From Achromobacter sp. RTa (GTDB lineage: Bacteria; Pseudomonadota; Gammaproteobacteria; Burkholderiales; Burkholderiaceae_B): a stretch of 64,000 bases of DNA. This document shows positions 17,017 to 24,955 of this stretch, one piece after another. The stretch lies in contig NZ_JPYO01000045.1 of assembly GCF_000757485.1 (NCBI RefSeq), forward strand, positions 258,121 through 322,120. Reading direction: 5' to 3'. Made by a program: the position numbers and the translations under genes. The stretch's first letter is position 1; each line of letters begins with the position of its first letter. The notes beneath the pieces were generated by a model that was given only the letters and a program-made list of their open reading frames with translations, ran no database searches and was not told where the DNA came from.

Positions 17017-17372
17017 GTAAACTCCCTTGCCTCGCTCCTAAATAGCTAAAGCCGATTCTGCCAGTTCTTCTTGGGTTTGCTAGCGCCTTGTTCTGCTTTG
17101 CATTGGAGAGCCGCCGCTCGAAACGTGCGAGGTGTACGGCAGCAACCAGCCTATAGCGGTCGCTTAGACGGTATCTTTCAGTGGCGCCTCATGGCCGGAG
17201 GCCGGAAGCTGCCGTCAGCGCGGGCAGCCGCTCTCGACTCGTTGCCATCATTGGCAGGGTGCGCAAAAATAGCCAGTGAGGCCATAACTCTTATCCCCTC
17301 GGATTGTTCGATATGAGACTTCGATATCTATCCTAGCAACGCGCTGAAGGGCGATCGTCGCGAAGCCGCGAT
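17017..17372. other. Intergenic region upstream of the OLD-like gene
   Basis: 356 bases with no convincing frame. It contains a GC-rich palindromic patch near 17190-17215 (GGCCGGAGGCC) and the word shared with 15022. The OLD gene promoter probably lies close to 17020-17080. Confidence 0.3.
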
Positions 17373-18398
17373 TCACGGCTTGAGCGCCGGCTCTTGGCTG
17401 GTGAGCATGCGCATCAACAAGAAGTCGTCGGGGCACCGTTCCTCGAGATTGCCGTCCGGACGCACGATGAAGCGGCCCAGGCGCTCGTGATCGAAGAGAT
17501 TGGCCGAGAGAGGTCGCTCGGCGTATGGATTGTGGAATACGTAGAGCCCGTCGAGCAGGTGCTCGGCATAGTTGGCCTTTGTCGCCGTGCGCACCTCCGG
17601 CATCAATCCCGGACCGCTCGAGGGGTGGACGGTTGTGAACTGGATCTTGCGCTCCGGCGCATCGGCCAAGGCCCGCACCTTACCCCAGGTAGCCAGCGGT
17701 CCGTACACCACGGCCGACACCTCCTTGTAGGCATCGTCCGAGAACATCCCGACCGGCACGTTGGCTGTGTCATGCTTGGTGACGGCCTCGATGTCGCGCG
17801 TGATCACGTTCTCAGCCTGGGCCGCGATCGTCGCGTCCTCGTCGAAGTAAATTCCGTACAGGGTGGCCATGATTGGGCGGTTTGCCGCGAGGTGTGCCAG
17901 CGGACGGTCGAACGGTGCAATAGCGATCACGTAAGGCTGGTCGCGCACATGGGTTAGCTTGGCGTAGTGCTGACGATACTTGTGTACTTTGCTGGTGAAG
18001 CTGTTGCACAGGCGCAAGATCGCCTGACGATTGAACTCGCCAAAGTCGTCGGGAATTTCGGGTTTGCGCAGCCCGTACGCGGGCACCCCGCCTTGGGCCG
18101 CCGAGGCGATAGTGGCTTCCATTACGAATGGTGTAGGCGAAGTTACGACGAAGTCAGGCGCGTGGAACGAATAGTCCAGACGCATGCCCATGCCCTTGAG
18201 TACAGCGTGCAGGTAGAGCTCCCAGAAACTCGATTCGAAGCTCGACTGGAACTCTTTGACGAACTTCCCATCGCGGTCGATGAAACCCGCGGCCCATCCC
18301 TGTATGACCGCGCGTTCTGGAGCGTGGGCAGGGTGCATCAACAGCTGAAAGATGTAGTGCTGCTTGTCAGGCGGCACCAGGGGCTGAAATAAATCCAT
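17373..18398 (-). CDS. Unrecognised protein with possible PD-(D/E)XK-like core
   Basis: 341 residues. The region SSFESSFWELYLHAVLKGMG (Glu 60), HAPDFVV (Asp 82) and FVMEATIAS (Glu 94) follows the E...PD...E order of restriction-like nucleases, but the usual Lys after the last Glu is Thr. The rest, with SKVHKYRQHYAKL and PYVIAIAPFDRPL, looks like a conserved bacterial family of unknown function often found near mobile DNA. It lies upstream of the OLD-like gene on the same strand, 356 bases away, so co-transcription is possible. Its 5' end replaces the tail of a broken DUF4297-like gene. Confidence 0.5.
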   Translation of the reverse strand: MDLFQPLVPPDKQHYIFQLLMHPAHAPERAVIQGWAAGFIDRDGKFVKEFQSSFESSFWELYLHAVLKGMGMRLDYSFHAPDFVVTSPTPFVMEATIASAAQGGVPAYGLRKPEIPDDFGEFNRQAILRLCNSFTSKVHKYRQHYAKLTHVRDQPYVIAIAPFDRPLAHLAANRPIMATLYGIYFDEDATIAAQAENVITRDIEAVTKHDTANVPVGMFSDDAYKEVSAVVYGPLATWGKVRALADAPERKIQFTTVHPSSGPGLMPEVRTATKANYAEHLLDGLYVFHNPYAERPLSANLFDHERLGRFIVRPDGNLEERCPDDFLLMRMLTSQEPALKP

Positions 18399-18626
18399 AA
18401 ATCGCTCGGCGGGTTAAAGGGCGGGGCGGCACCAGATCAGTGAGCACAGACCAGCTCCAAGTCCCGGCGTCCTTCTTCTTGACTTGGTAAACCCCAGCCC
18501 ATGTTGGCTCGGTCGCAGAATCTAGTTCTGCAACGTCCTGAACGGATTCAAAGAGGAGGAGGAAATCCGGCTCATTGGCCCCTCCTAAGTCGCTTCGTTT
18601 ACGTGGTGGAGTTCTTTGACGCGCCG
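18399..18626 (-). pseudogene. Remnant of a DUF4297/Cap4-like nuclease gene
   Basis: On the minus strand a frame with no start codon reads NEPDFLLLFESVQDVAELDS followed by GVYQVKKKDAGTWSWSVLTD. That is the core of the DUF4297 (Cap4-type) nuclease: an Asp-rich strand and the QVKxK motif followed by an aromatic-rich stretch. The frame is closed upstream by stops near 18627 and runs into the start of the next gene, where the likeness ends. Both the N-terminus and the C-terminal effector part are gone, so this is debris from a former defence system. Confidence 0.5.
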
Positions 18627-18724
18627 CCTATCATCGTGGATCAATAGATTTATGTAAAGTCTTGTAACATCCTGCCTCGTTATAAACCACGATGTTGGAT
18701 CTCGAAATCTAGGAGGAAAGAGGC

Positions 18725-19288
18725 ATGAAAGACGATTCAGATCCGTCGTACGCCAAAGAACTCGCCGAGATGGAAGCCTGGGACAGGATGCTCTGGCTTG
18801 CTCGGGCCTACTTGGAGGCAAGCGAGGCGTTGTGCCGCGCGATGCTCGATGGAGGATTTTCATCTCAGTACTCGTCGAGCCGAGTCGTCCTTCATATAGC
18901 TCGCCAGGGTATTGAGCTCTTTCTCAAGGGAGCCATCGCCGCTCATGGCGGGGCGCCTGAACACCTTGGCCACAACCTCAATAAGCTGTACCGAGAATAC
19001 CGGCGCATTTACCCAGAGCTTCGGTACCATTTCGAGGTGCCGCGCCAGTTTTTGGTGTCCCTGAACGAGGAGCTGTTTCCTGAAGATACCGACGCATTCC
19101 ATGGAGTATTGGACCAGCGCCATCGATACGCGACAGATAGAAAAGGTGCTTCTTGCGCTATTCCGGAGACTTTCGACCCGGTGACAATGAAAGAAACGCT
19201 TAGCGAACTTCGTCGCGTATCCCAAGTTATCGAGTGGGTCGAGTTACGGCCATATCTAAAGGCGGTGCACGGGAAGGGCGGGAGTTGA
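18725..19288 (+). CDS. HEPN-like domain protein
   Basis: 187 residues with an excellent AGGAGG site eight bases before the ATG. The segment VVLHIARQGIELFLKGAIAA followed by HLGHNLNKLYREY matches HEPN-like helical domains (A.Q..E..LKa...., then H.L..L). The strict RNase motif Rx4-6H is not obvious, so catalysis is uncertain. HEPN proteins occur in toxin-antitoxin and defence loci. It faces the Mrr-type gene and has no adjacent MNT nucleotidyltransferase, the usual antitoxin. Confidence 0.55.
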   Translation: MKDDSDPSYAKELAEMEAWDRMLWLARAYLEASEALCRAMLDGGFSSQYSSSRVVLHIARQGIELFLKGAIAAHGGAPEHLGHNLNKLYREYRRIYPELRYHFEVPRQFLVSLNEELFPEDTDAFHGVLDQRHRYATDRKGASCAIPETFDPVTMKETLSELRRVSQVIEWVELRPYLKAVHGKGGS

Positions 19289-19631
19289 CGCACGACTTCA
19301 GGTGTCTGTGCCTTAAGATATGGGTAAACAAATGCCCGGTTCGCGCCTGACGCGGTCGTTCGCGGGATTAATTAAAAGGCCGCTTTTGGCCGGGAGCCGT
19401 CCTTGACGACACACCGCAGCCGACCCGAAGTTGTCTTCCATGGGCCAAACCCCGCACGTTCGAAGCTCAAGGTCGCTCATGATACGTGCGGGATCCTTTC
19501 CGGCGGGGCGGGTGAATGGGACAGAAGGGTATGTGTTATTTTTTTCAAAGCGTGGCTCTATAGGGTTTTACAGAGAACTCACCCCATGAGATTTTCGCGT
19601 ATACAAACGACTCAGCCACCTATTGATTTCG
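19289..19631. other. Gap between HEPN-like and Mrr-type genes
   Basis: 343 bases between two convergent genes. Short inverted repeats are present near 19376-19390 (GGCCGCTTTTGGCC), which could end transcription of the HEPN-like gene. No gene is supported. Confidence 0.35.
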
Positions 19632-20513
19632 CTACAATCTGTTCATATGGAACGCTCCGCCATAATTAAGGGAAGAAACGCTGCCGGTATGGGCCAGAGC
19701 CAATTCTTTCAACCCTGTTGGGTCAAAATCTCGGATTTGGGCCGCTTTCAACATATCGAACAATTTGGCAGCATCGGTGCATTTCAGTTGGATTCCAGAA
19801 ATTTGGGCTTGACCGCATAACTTCGGGGCACCAGCGGTAAAACTTGACGTCGTCACGAAAACGCCTCGCAGTGTGCCATGCAGCGTCAATGCACCTACGA
19901 ACTCACGAAGTTGCTCTACCCCAATCTTTCTCCTATAACGTTTCACCTGGACACCGAATTGTTGGCCGTGAGGATCGAAGCCGAAGATATCGAGGCCACC
20001 ATCATGAGATCGGGAAGAGATATGAACATCACACCTAAAAGACCGAAATATACTAGCGACTACGTCTTCCAATATGTATGGGTCGATGAGAAATCTCTGG
20101 TCATATCGCGCCGCTAGAAAACTCCGCACCTCTGAAAGCGGAGCTGAGATGTCTGGAAAATTTTGTGATATAAGGGCGCCAGCCGCCCATTGAAACGCCA
20201 TATATGGCATCTTTGGCGTGTCATACTGTACTTCTTGGATAATGCACCACCATCCGCAGACGGGGCAGCAATAAAATGCTGCGTCATCAGGATGACAGAC
20301 ATGCGTAACCGTAAGGTGAGAGGAAAATATCTCATCGACGTATTTTATATTTTCTTTTGTTGTTGCTGTGTGCTCAGTTTTTATCTTATCCTCGTCTATT
20401 TGCCATTTATTTTTTATTGCCTCCATCATCATGCGTGTTTCGCAGAAAACACAGATTTCTTGCACAGGGCCCATGATATTTATGTCATCATTTGTGGAAG
20501 CATGACGCCACAT
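19632..20513 (-). CDS. Mrr-type restriction endonuclease with N-terminal zinc ribbon
   Basis: 293 residues; GGGAG lies six bases before ATG 20513. The N-terminal half has two Cys pairs, CVFC near 20 and CPVC near 83, likely one zinc-binding module. The C-terminal half is the Mrr catalytic domain: Asp 175 in HDGGLDIFG and Gln 189/Lys 191 in GVQVKRY, then the GVFVTTSSFTAGA segment typical of Mrr. Mrr enzymes cut DNA carrying foreign methylation and act without a paired methylase, consistent with none being nearby. Local AT content is high, supporting acquisition by transfer. Confidence 0.82.
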   Translation of the reverse strand: MWRHASTNDDINIMGPVQEICVFCETRMMMEAIKNKWQIDEDKIKTEHTATTKENIKYVDEIFSSHLTVTHVCHPDDAAFYCCPVCGWWCIIQEVQYDTPKMPYMAFQWAAGALISQNFPDISAPLSEVRSFLAARYDQRFLIDPYILEDVVASIFRSFRCDVHISSRSHDGGLDIFGFDPHGQQFGVQVKRYRRKIGVEQLREFVGALTLHGTLRGVFVTTSSFTAGAPKLCGQAQISGIQLKCTDAAKLFDMLKAAQIRDFDPTGLKELALAHTGSVSSLNYGGAFHMNRL

Positions 20514-21046
20514 AGAACTCTCCCAAAAGGCGCTCGCTGGAATTTTTCATGCTTTCCCTTGGCATTTTGACTATATCGACGACGTTTGCAATTTCGCCGT
20601 GGGATTTTGTTTGCTAAATATACATCGAGCCACTCGGCATCTATCTGTTAGCTTCAATGCCAGCAGGTCAGTTCGTAGATAATATCCGATCAATCACGTT
20701 AACAATTTCAATACAAAAAACGCGATCTTGACTCATTAATGAAGAGGCGACATCAGATCGTTCACCAAATGGACCGAACGAATGAGCTAGACCTTCTCGC
20801 ATCTTCCGTCGTCAGCATCGATGCAAACATGGTTGACTCATGGAACGCGGCTCTCAATGGATTCGCGAGCGCGCTATTTGATGCTGTGCCTGCATCCAAC
20901 GAGGGCATCTAACCGTGTAAAAGACTCCTCTTCCTACGGCCACTGGCGGCTTCTGGCCGAAGGCCGACCTTCGCATTTCTCATACTTCGGCAAGCACTAC
21001 GGCGAATTGGCATCCGAGCGATGCCAATTCGCGCCAACCGTTCGAA
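20514..21046. other. Gap with one weak small frame
   Basis: 533 bases of mixed composition. Apart from the candidate 57-codon frame at 20739 and a palindromic GC patch near 20945-20975 (GGCCGAAGGCC), I see no gene, RNA or mobile-element end. Confidence 0.3.
20739..20912 (+). CDS. Candidate small protein, 57 residues
   Basis: An open frame from ATG 20739 with a natural-looking sequence (ELDLLASSVVSIDANMVDSW, then ALNGFASALFDAV). It lacks a Shine-Dalgarno site and any recognised motif. It could be the end of a decayed gene. Listed at low confidence because its composition differs from random frames nearby. Confidence 0.2.
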   Translation: MKRRHQIVHQMDRTNELDLLASSVVSIDANMVDSWNAALNGFASALFDAVPASNEGI

Positions 21047-21358
21047 TTAATGAACCGAATTTTCCTCATCGGCGAATCCAATGGCTACCTGCACGCCATG
21101 AAGCGCTGTCCCCACCAGATCCGCAACATGATCACAAAGACTCTCAATCCCGCCTAGCAAATTGGAAGTAACCCAAGGGTCTAGCGGTTGCGCGCCAGAA
21201 CTCGTCGGCTCATTCGCGCTATTACCCACAATCCGGGCAATAGCCCAGATTCCCTGGCAGGCGCGTTCTATCTTCCGAAGGTCCGCAAAGCGAATGGAGC
21301 CAATCTCCGGATCATCCGGCGTGGCCCAGCGGTCAAGGGTGTAGGGGTGGTCGTTCAT
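21047..21358 (-). CDS. Hypothetical protein, 103 residues
   Basis: Supported by AGGAAG five to six bases before ATG 21358 and by natural composition (IGSIRFADLRKIERACQGIW, LLGGIESLCDHVADLVGTAL). Mostly helical, acidic and soluble, with no signal peptide or membrane segment. No family recognised. It is the last intact gene of the accessory block. Confidence 0.5.
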   Translation of the reverse strand: MNDHPYTLDRWATPDDPEIGSIRFADLRKIERACQGIWAIARIVGNSANEPTSSGAQPLDPWVTSNLLGGIESLCDHVADLVGTALHGVQVAIGFADEENSVH

Positions 21359-21714
21359 AGTGGCTTCCTTTGTCGTGAAGCCCGCGCCCCGCTGTCAATC
21401 GGGGTGGGCGGGCGCAAGGCCGGGTTGACAGACCGGTACAAAGGAAACCGGCGCACGCGAACGTGCCCCAGCCTAGGCCCGCCCATAGAGGGACGTGCGT
21501 CAGCCTACGGACATGAAAACGCCGCTATTGCAGCGGCTGTCCGCCCTTTGTCATTCCGGCTGTCAATCCGGTCGATCGTTGGTGCGATCGCAGGGCGAGT
21601 ATAGGCGCAACGCATATTGGCAGCAGTGCCAAAGGTGGCATTTTCGTCCCTTTCTGAGACGAGCGCTCAAAAAACAAAAGGACCGCGTGCCGTCCTTTGT
21701 CAATTTTCATTCAC
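21359..21714. other. Gap with hairpin
   Basis: 356 bases without a supported gene. A hairpin AAAGGAC (21675-21681), eight-base loop, GTCCTTT (21690-21696) follows an A-rich run and may be a terminator reading leftward into that A-run (T-run on the minus strand). Confidence 0.35.
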
Positions 21715-21845
21715 TCTGCTGCAAGAAAAGCCGATCTTCAACGCCAGCAACCCAATGCGTTCGAGCGTCTCGGTCAACTGCTCGGAGGGCTTTTCCTCAG
21801 CAAATCCTTCTGCCGCGCAATGATCAATTCATTCGTGATCAAAGG
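21715..21845 (-). pseudogene. Decayed duplicate of the methyltransferase 3' end
   Basis: Minus-strand translation reads TNELIIARQKDLLRKSPPS and, after a frameshift, LTETLERIGLLALK. The intact methyltransferase ends KNELIIAQYKDLPRRKPAER then LTEMLERIGLQELK. Only about 130 bases remain. It lies on the far side of the small lipoprotein gene, so an old duplication of this neighbourhood, partly erased, is the simplest explanation. Confidence 0.6.
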
Positions 21846-21917
21846 TATCGATTTCCGACTCAGCCCGAATTCGCCATCTCCATCTCCTACACTACCCATC
21901 AATCACCAGGGAGAGAT

Positions 21918-22130
21918 ATGTCGATTCAAACCTTAAGCCGCTGCAGCATCATCCTGTTTCTCACCGCGCTGACTTCGGGTTGTTCAATAGGCAACGAGTG
22001 CGCGTGGTACCGCAGCAGCTGCATGTATGAAGGCCAGTACGAGCAGGGCGAGGAAGATTACGCGGAATCCGAAGCGCAGCGCCTGAACAAGAATTCAACG
22101 GATCGCTTGCGCCGTAGCTCTGGCGATTGA
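21918..22130 (+). CDS. Small lipoprotein, 70 residues
   Basis: Starts at ATG 21918 after GGGAGAG. A hydrophobic leader (IILFLTALTSGC) ends in a good lipobox, LTSGC, giving a lipid-anchored mature protein of 49 residues. The mature part is acidic and Tyr/Glu-rich (EGQYEQGEEDYAESEAQRL). A deleted relative with matching promoter lies at 3663. Function unknown; it is probably an outer-membrane lipoprotein, as there is no Asp after the Cys to retain it in the inner membrane. Confidence 0.7.
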   Translation: MSIQTLSRCSIILFLTALTSGCSIGNECAWYRSSCMYEGQYEQGEEDYAESEAQRLNKNSTDRLRRSSGD

Positions 22131-22176
22131 TCCATGGATCGGGCCTTTCGCGCTAGCGGAACATGGCGGCCGCTTC

Positions 22177-23034
22177 TCAGGCCGCCGTCGTCGGCTCTGG
22201 CAGGAAAAACCGATCCTTCAATTCCTGCAAGCCAATCCGCTCCAGCATTTCCGTAAGCCGCTCAGCCGGCTTCCTGCGCGGCAAATCCTTGTACTGCGCA
22301 ATGATGAGTTCATTCTTCATCGAATGCTCCCATCCCACCAGCTCAGTCACGCTGACCTGATACCCATGCGCTTCCAGCTGCAAGCACCGCAGCACATTGG
22401 TGATCTGGCTCCCAAACTCCCGCGTATGCAGCGGATGCCGCCAGATCTCAGCCAGCGGGTCGGCCAGCGCCTTAGCCTTGTTCTTGCGCAGCACCGAAGC
22501 CACTTCCGCCTGGCAGCAGGGGACGACGACGATGTACTTGGCCTTCTTCTCCAAGGCGAAATGGATCGCGTCGTCGGTGGCGGTGTTGCAGGCGTGCAGG
22601 GCGGTGACGACGTCGATGGTGGCGGGTAGTTTGTCCGAGGTGATGGAGTCGGCAACCGAGAGGTTCAGGAACGACATGCCGGAGAAGCCCAGGCGCTTGG
22701 CCAGTTCTTCCGACGACTTCACCAGTTCTTCGCGGGTTTCGATGCCGTAGATGTGGGAGCCGTTCTTCAGCGCCTCGGGCTGTTCCTTGAAGAACAGGTC
22801 GTAGAGGATGAAGCCCAGGTACGACTTGCCCGCGCCGTGGTCGGCCAGGGTGACGGCGCCGCGTTGTTGTTGGACGTCTTTGAGCAGCGGTTCGATGAAC
22901 TGGAACAGGTGGTAGACCTGTTTGAGCTTGCGGCGGCTGTCCTGGTTCATCTTGCCGTCGCGGGTCAGGATGTGCAGGGCCTTGAGCAGTTCGATCGACT
23001 GGCCGGGGCGGATGTCGTGGGTTTTGTCGGACAT
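22177..23034 (-). CDS. Class I SAM-dependent methyltransferase (Methyltransf_32-like)
   Basis: 285 residues from ATG 23034 (a TTG at 23046 is less likely). The SAM site is LADHGAGKSYLGFILYDL near 65, followed by GIETR. The segment VVTALHACNTATDDAIHFAL with VVVPCCQAEV is characteristic of the Methyltransf_32 group, which includes RNA methyltransferase-like proteins. The C-terminal SMKNELIIAQYKDLP is the part duplicated at 21715. The substrate is not known. It lies about 90 bases after the next small gene, possibly cotranscribed. Confidence 0.78.
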   Translation of the reverse strand: MSDKTHDIRPGQSIELLKALHILTRDGKMNQDSRRKLKQVYHLFQFIEPLLKDVQQQRGAVTLADHGAGKSYLGFILYDLFFKEQPEALKNGSHIYGIETREELVKSSEELAKRLGFSGMSFLNLSVADSITSDKLPATIDVVTALHACNTATDDAIHFALEKKAKYIVVVPCCQAEVASVLRKNKAKALADPLAEIWRHPLHTREFGSQITNVLRCLQLEAHGYQVSVTELVGWEHSMKNELIIAQYKDLPRRKPAERLTEMLERIGLQELKDRFFLPEPTTAA

Positions 23035-23122
23035 GGGGTAAGGCAATGCGCCCCGCTAGGGCGGGGCGCAGGGGAAGGCGGAAAGTGGCAGTTTAACGCT
23101 TCTATAGGGGCGGCCGTGCTGC

Positions 23123-23398
23123 TCAGGGCCCGCCGCCGTATTCCTGTTCGCTGCGCGCAGCGCCCGGGCATTGGGCGTCCAGCGATGCGCGGTAGGCGAC
23201 GCAGCCTCGCATGAACTGAGGCCAGGCGGGGACGATGGGAGGCTTGCCGGCCTGTTCGGGCAGCAGGTCCCATAGTTTTGGATGGTGCCAACAGAGGTCG
23301 TGGCCGGTGGCGTCGCGGTGGGCGCGCACGCCGGCGCGCAGTTTTTTGACTTCGCTGATGAGTTGCTCGCGCGTCATGGCGTCAAGGTCATGGTCCAT
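23123..23398 (-). CDS. Conserved hypothetical protein, 91 residues
   Basis: Good GGAG site about eight bases before ATG 23398. The sequence has a helical start (MDHDLDAMTREQLISEVKKL), then HDLCWHHPKLWDLLPE, and two later Cys residues. The HDLCWHHP...LLPE motif is one I associate with small Burkholderiales proteins of unknown function; the clustered His/Cys could bind metal. Same strand as the methyltransferase. Confidence 0.65.
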   Translation of the reverse strand: MDHDLDAMTREQLISEVKKLRAGVRAHRDATGHDLCWHHPKLWDLLPEQAGKPPIVPAWPQFMRGCVAYRASLDAQCPGAARSEQEYGGGP

Positions 23399-23518
23399 GG
23401 CTGGGCTCCGTGTCTTGTTCGCGTGGGCGTCTGCCGCGGCGGGCCGAAGTGGGACGGGGCGGCAGGATGGCTGGCGGCGGGGAGGCCGCTGGAACCAGTG
23501 TACGGCGATGGTTGATTT

Positions 23519-23760
23519 GTGTCTGACACCCGGGGGCAGGGGTTCATGTTTGAAGGTCTGCGCGTGGGGTGTCAGACACTGGGGCGGGTGGCGCTTGTCG
23601 TTGATTTGTGTCTGACACCCGGGAGCAGGGGGTCATGTTTGAAGGTCTGCGCGTGGGGTGTCAGACACTGAGTCTGGGCAGCGCTTCATGTTGGATTTGT
23701 GTCTGACACCCGCAAGCAGTGGTCCATGTTTGAAGTTCTGCTCGTACGGGTGTCAGACAC
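23519..23760. repeat. Three tandem 61-62-bp repeats with palindromic ends
   Basis: Units lie at 23519-23579, 23608-23668 and 23699-23760, spaced 89 and 91 bases apart. Each begins GTGTCTGACACC and ends GGTGTCAGACAC. The termini are inverted relative to each other, and each contains an 11-bp palindrome of its own. The interiors are nearly identical in units 1 and 2 (CATGTTTGAAGGTCTGCGCG) and diverged in unit 3. TTGATTTGT or a close variant precedes each unit. They fill the space between a small gene and the stop codon of the long leftward operon, as REP/BIME-type elements often do. Confidence 0.8.
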
Positions 23761-23765
23761 TGAGA

Positions 23766-24935
23766 TCACGCCTGCGGGAATACCGGCTCGCCCAAGTTCA
23801 GCATCAGGCGGTTGGCCCACGCGAAGATGGCATCCGAGTGCAGCAGGTCCAGCACTTCGCCTTCGTTCAGGCCCACGTCCTTCAGGGCCTGGATGCTGTC
23901 GGCGTTCACCGTCGCGGGGGCGTCGGTGATCTGGATGGAGAACTTGCCGATGGCCAGTTCGCGGGCGGTGGTGCCGGCGGTGGCGGGGTCTTCGAAGACC
24001 TGGGCGATGACGTCGTTGCGCTTGGCCAGCTGTTCGAAGCGCTGGGCGTGGACAGACGCGCAGTAGACGCAGCCGTTGACGCGGGACACGACGGTGGCGC
24101 CCAGTTCGCGTTCGGCGCGGGACAGGCCGCCGGGCGCGTACATGATGGCGTTGAATGCCGTGGAGCGCTGGCGCAGGATTTCGGGCTGATGCACCAGGAA
24201 CAGGTAGTAGTCCGAGACCTTGGCCTTGGGGTGGCTTTCTTCCAGGACGGCGACTTGTTCGGGCGTGGCGGTTTCGACGTTGACGACGTCGAGCCAGGCC
24301 TTCCATTCCAGGCTTTCGTTGGTGAAGCCGTGGTTCTTGATGACGGCGCCGGGCGCGGTGGCGGCGGTGTTGGGCGGGAAGGGCGCGGGCGGGTTGCCGG
24401 CGGCGCGGCCGGGCTGGCCTTCCAGGGCCTTCATGGCTTCCAGGCCGGCGACGAGGCGGACCTGGTAGGACAGGAAGGCGATGAGCTGCGACAGGGTGAC
24501 CACGGCGGGCGTGGAGACGCCGGCGGCGGGCAGGGTCTTGAGCGCGGCTTCGTCGCCTTCGACGGGCTTCTCGATCAGCTTGCGCGTGTATTCGAGGATG
24601 GCGGCCAGGCGCGGGGTGGCGGCGTCAGACGGCTTGCCGGATTCGGCGACGGCGATGTCGGCGGGCGTGGCGCCGGCGTCGGCGAGGCGGGCGCGGTAGT
24701 GCGCGGCCAGCAGCGGCGACGGCGTGATGCGGGTGGCGTACAGCGCGACCAGCAGGCGCTCGGCCAGGGACAGGCCGGGCAGCGCGGGGTCGAACAGGGC
24801 GTCGTAGCTGCCTTGGGTGGCGGCGGCGACTTTCTCGCGCTGGTGGCGCGCTTCGTAGGTCTTGCCGCCGGGCGCCAGGGCGATCAGGCGATCGACCAGG
24901 TCGTCGGTGACGTTGTAGACGATGGGTTCAGCCAT
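23766..24935 (-). CDS. CMD domain / alkylhydroperoxidase-like fusion protein
   Basis: 389 residues; GGAGA lies six bases before ATG 24935. The first half resembles a carboxymuconolactone-decarboxylase-like domain without the Cys pair (LSLAERLLVALYATRITPSP, TLSQLIAFLSYQVRLV). The second half is AhpD-like, with the redox pair CVYCASVHAQRF in the CxxCxxxH pattern. I recall the two halves as separate families (Avi_7170 and Avi_7169) found with luciferase-like monooxygenases and peptide-type ABC transporters; here they are fused. It is the last gene of the operon. A role in removing peroxide or a reactive product of the monooxygenase is inference. Confidence 0.8.
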   Translation of the reverse strand: MAEPIVYNVTDDLVDRLIALAPGGKTYEARHQREKVAAATQGSYDALFDPALPGLSLAERLLVALYATRITPSPLLAAHYRARLADAGATPADIAVAESGKPSDAATPRLAAILEYTRKLIEKPVEGDEAALKTLPAAGVSTPAVVTLSQLIAFLSYQVRLVAGLEAMKALEGQPGRAAGNPPAPFPPNTAATAPGAVIKNHGFTNESLEWKAWLDVVNVETATPEQVAVLEESHPKAKVSDYYLFLVHQPEILRQRSTAFNAIMYAPGGLSRAERELGATVVSRVNGCVYCASVHAQRFEQLAKRNDVIAQVFEDPATAGTTARELAIGKFSIQITDAPATVNADSIQALKDVGLNEGEVLDLLHSDAIFAWANRLMLNLGEPVFPQA

Positions 24936-24955
24936 GCGGGATCTCCTTGTTTCTC

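Noticed and set aside
14995-17260. OLD-like gene flanked by related non-coding repeats
   Set aside because: Only TCGACTCGTTGC plus weak similarity is shared; too little to call a mobile-element pair of ends.
8880-21400. Integrase, tRNA or att repeats bounding the island
   Set aside because: Searched by eye for integrase motifs, tRNA 3' ends and direct repeats at both edges and found none that held up.
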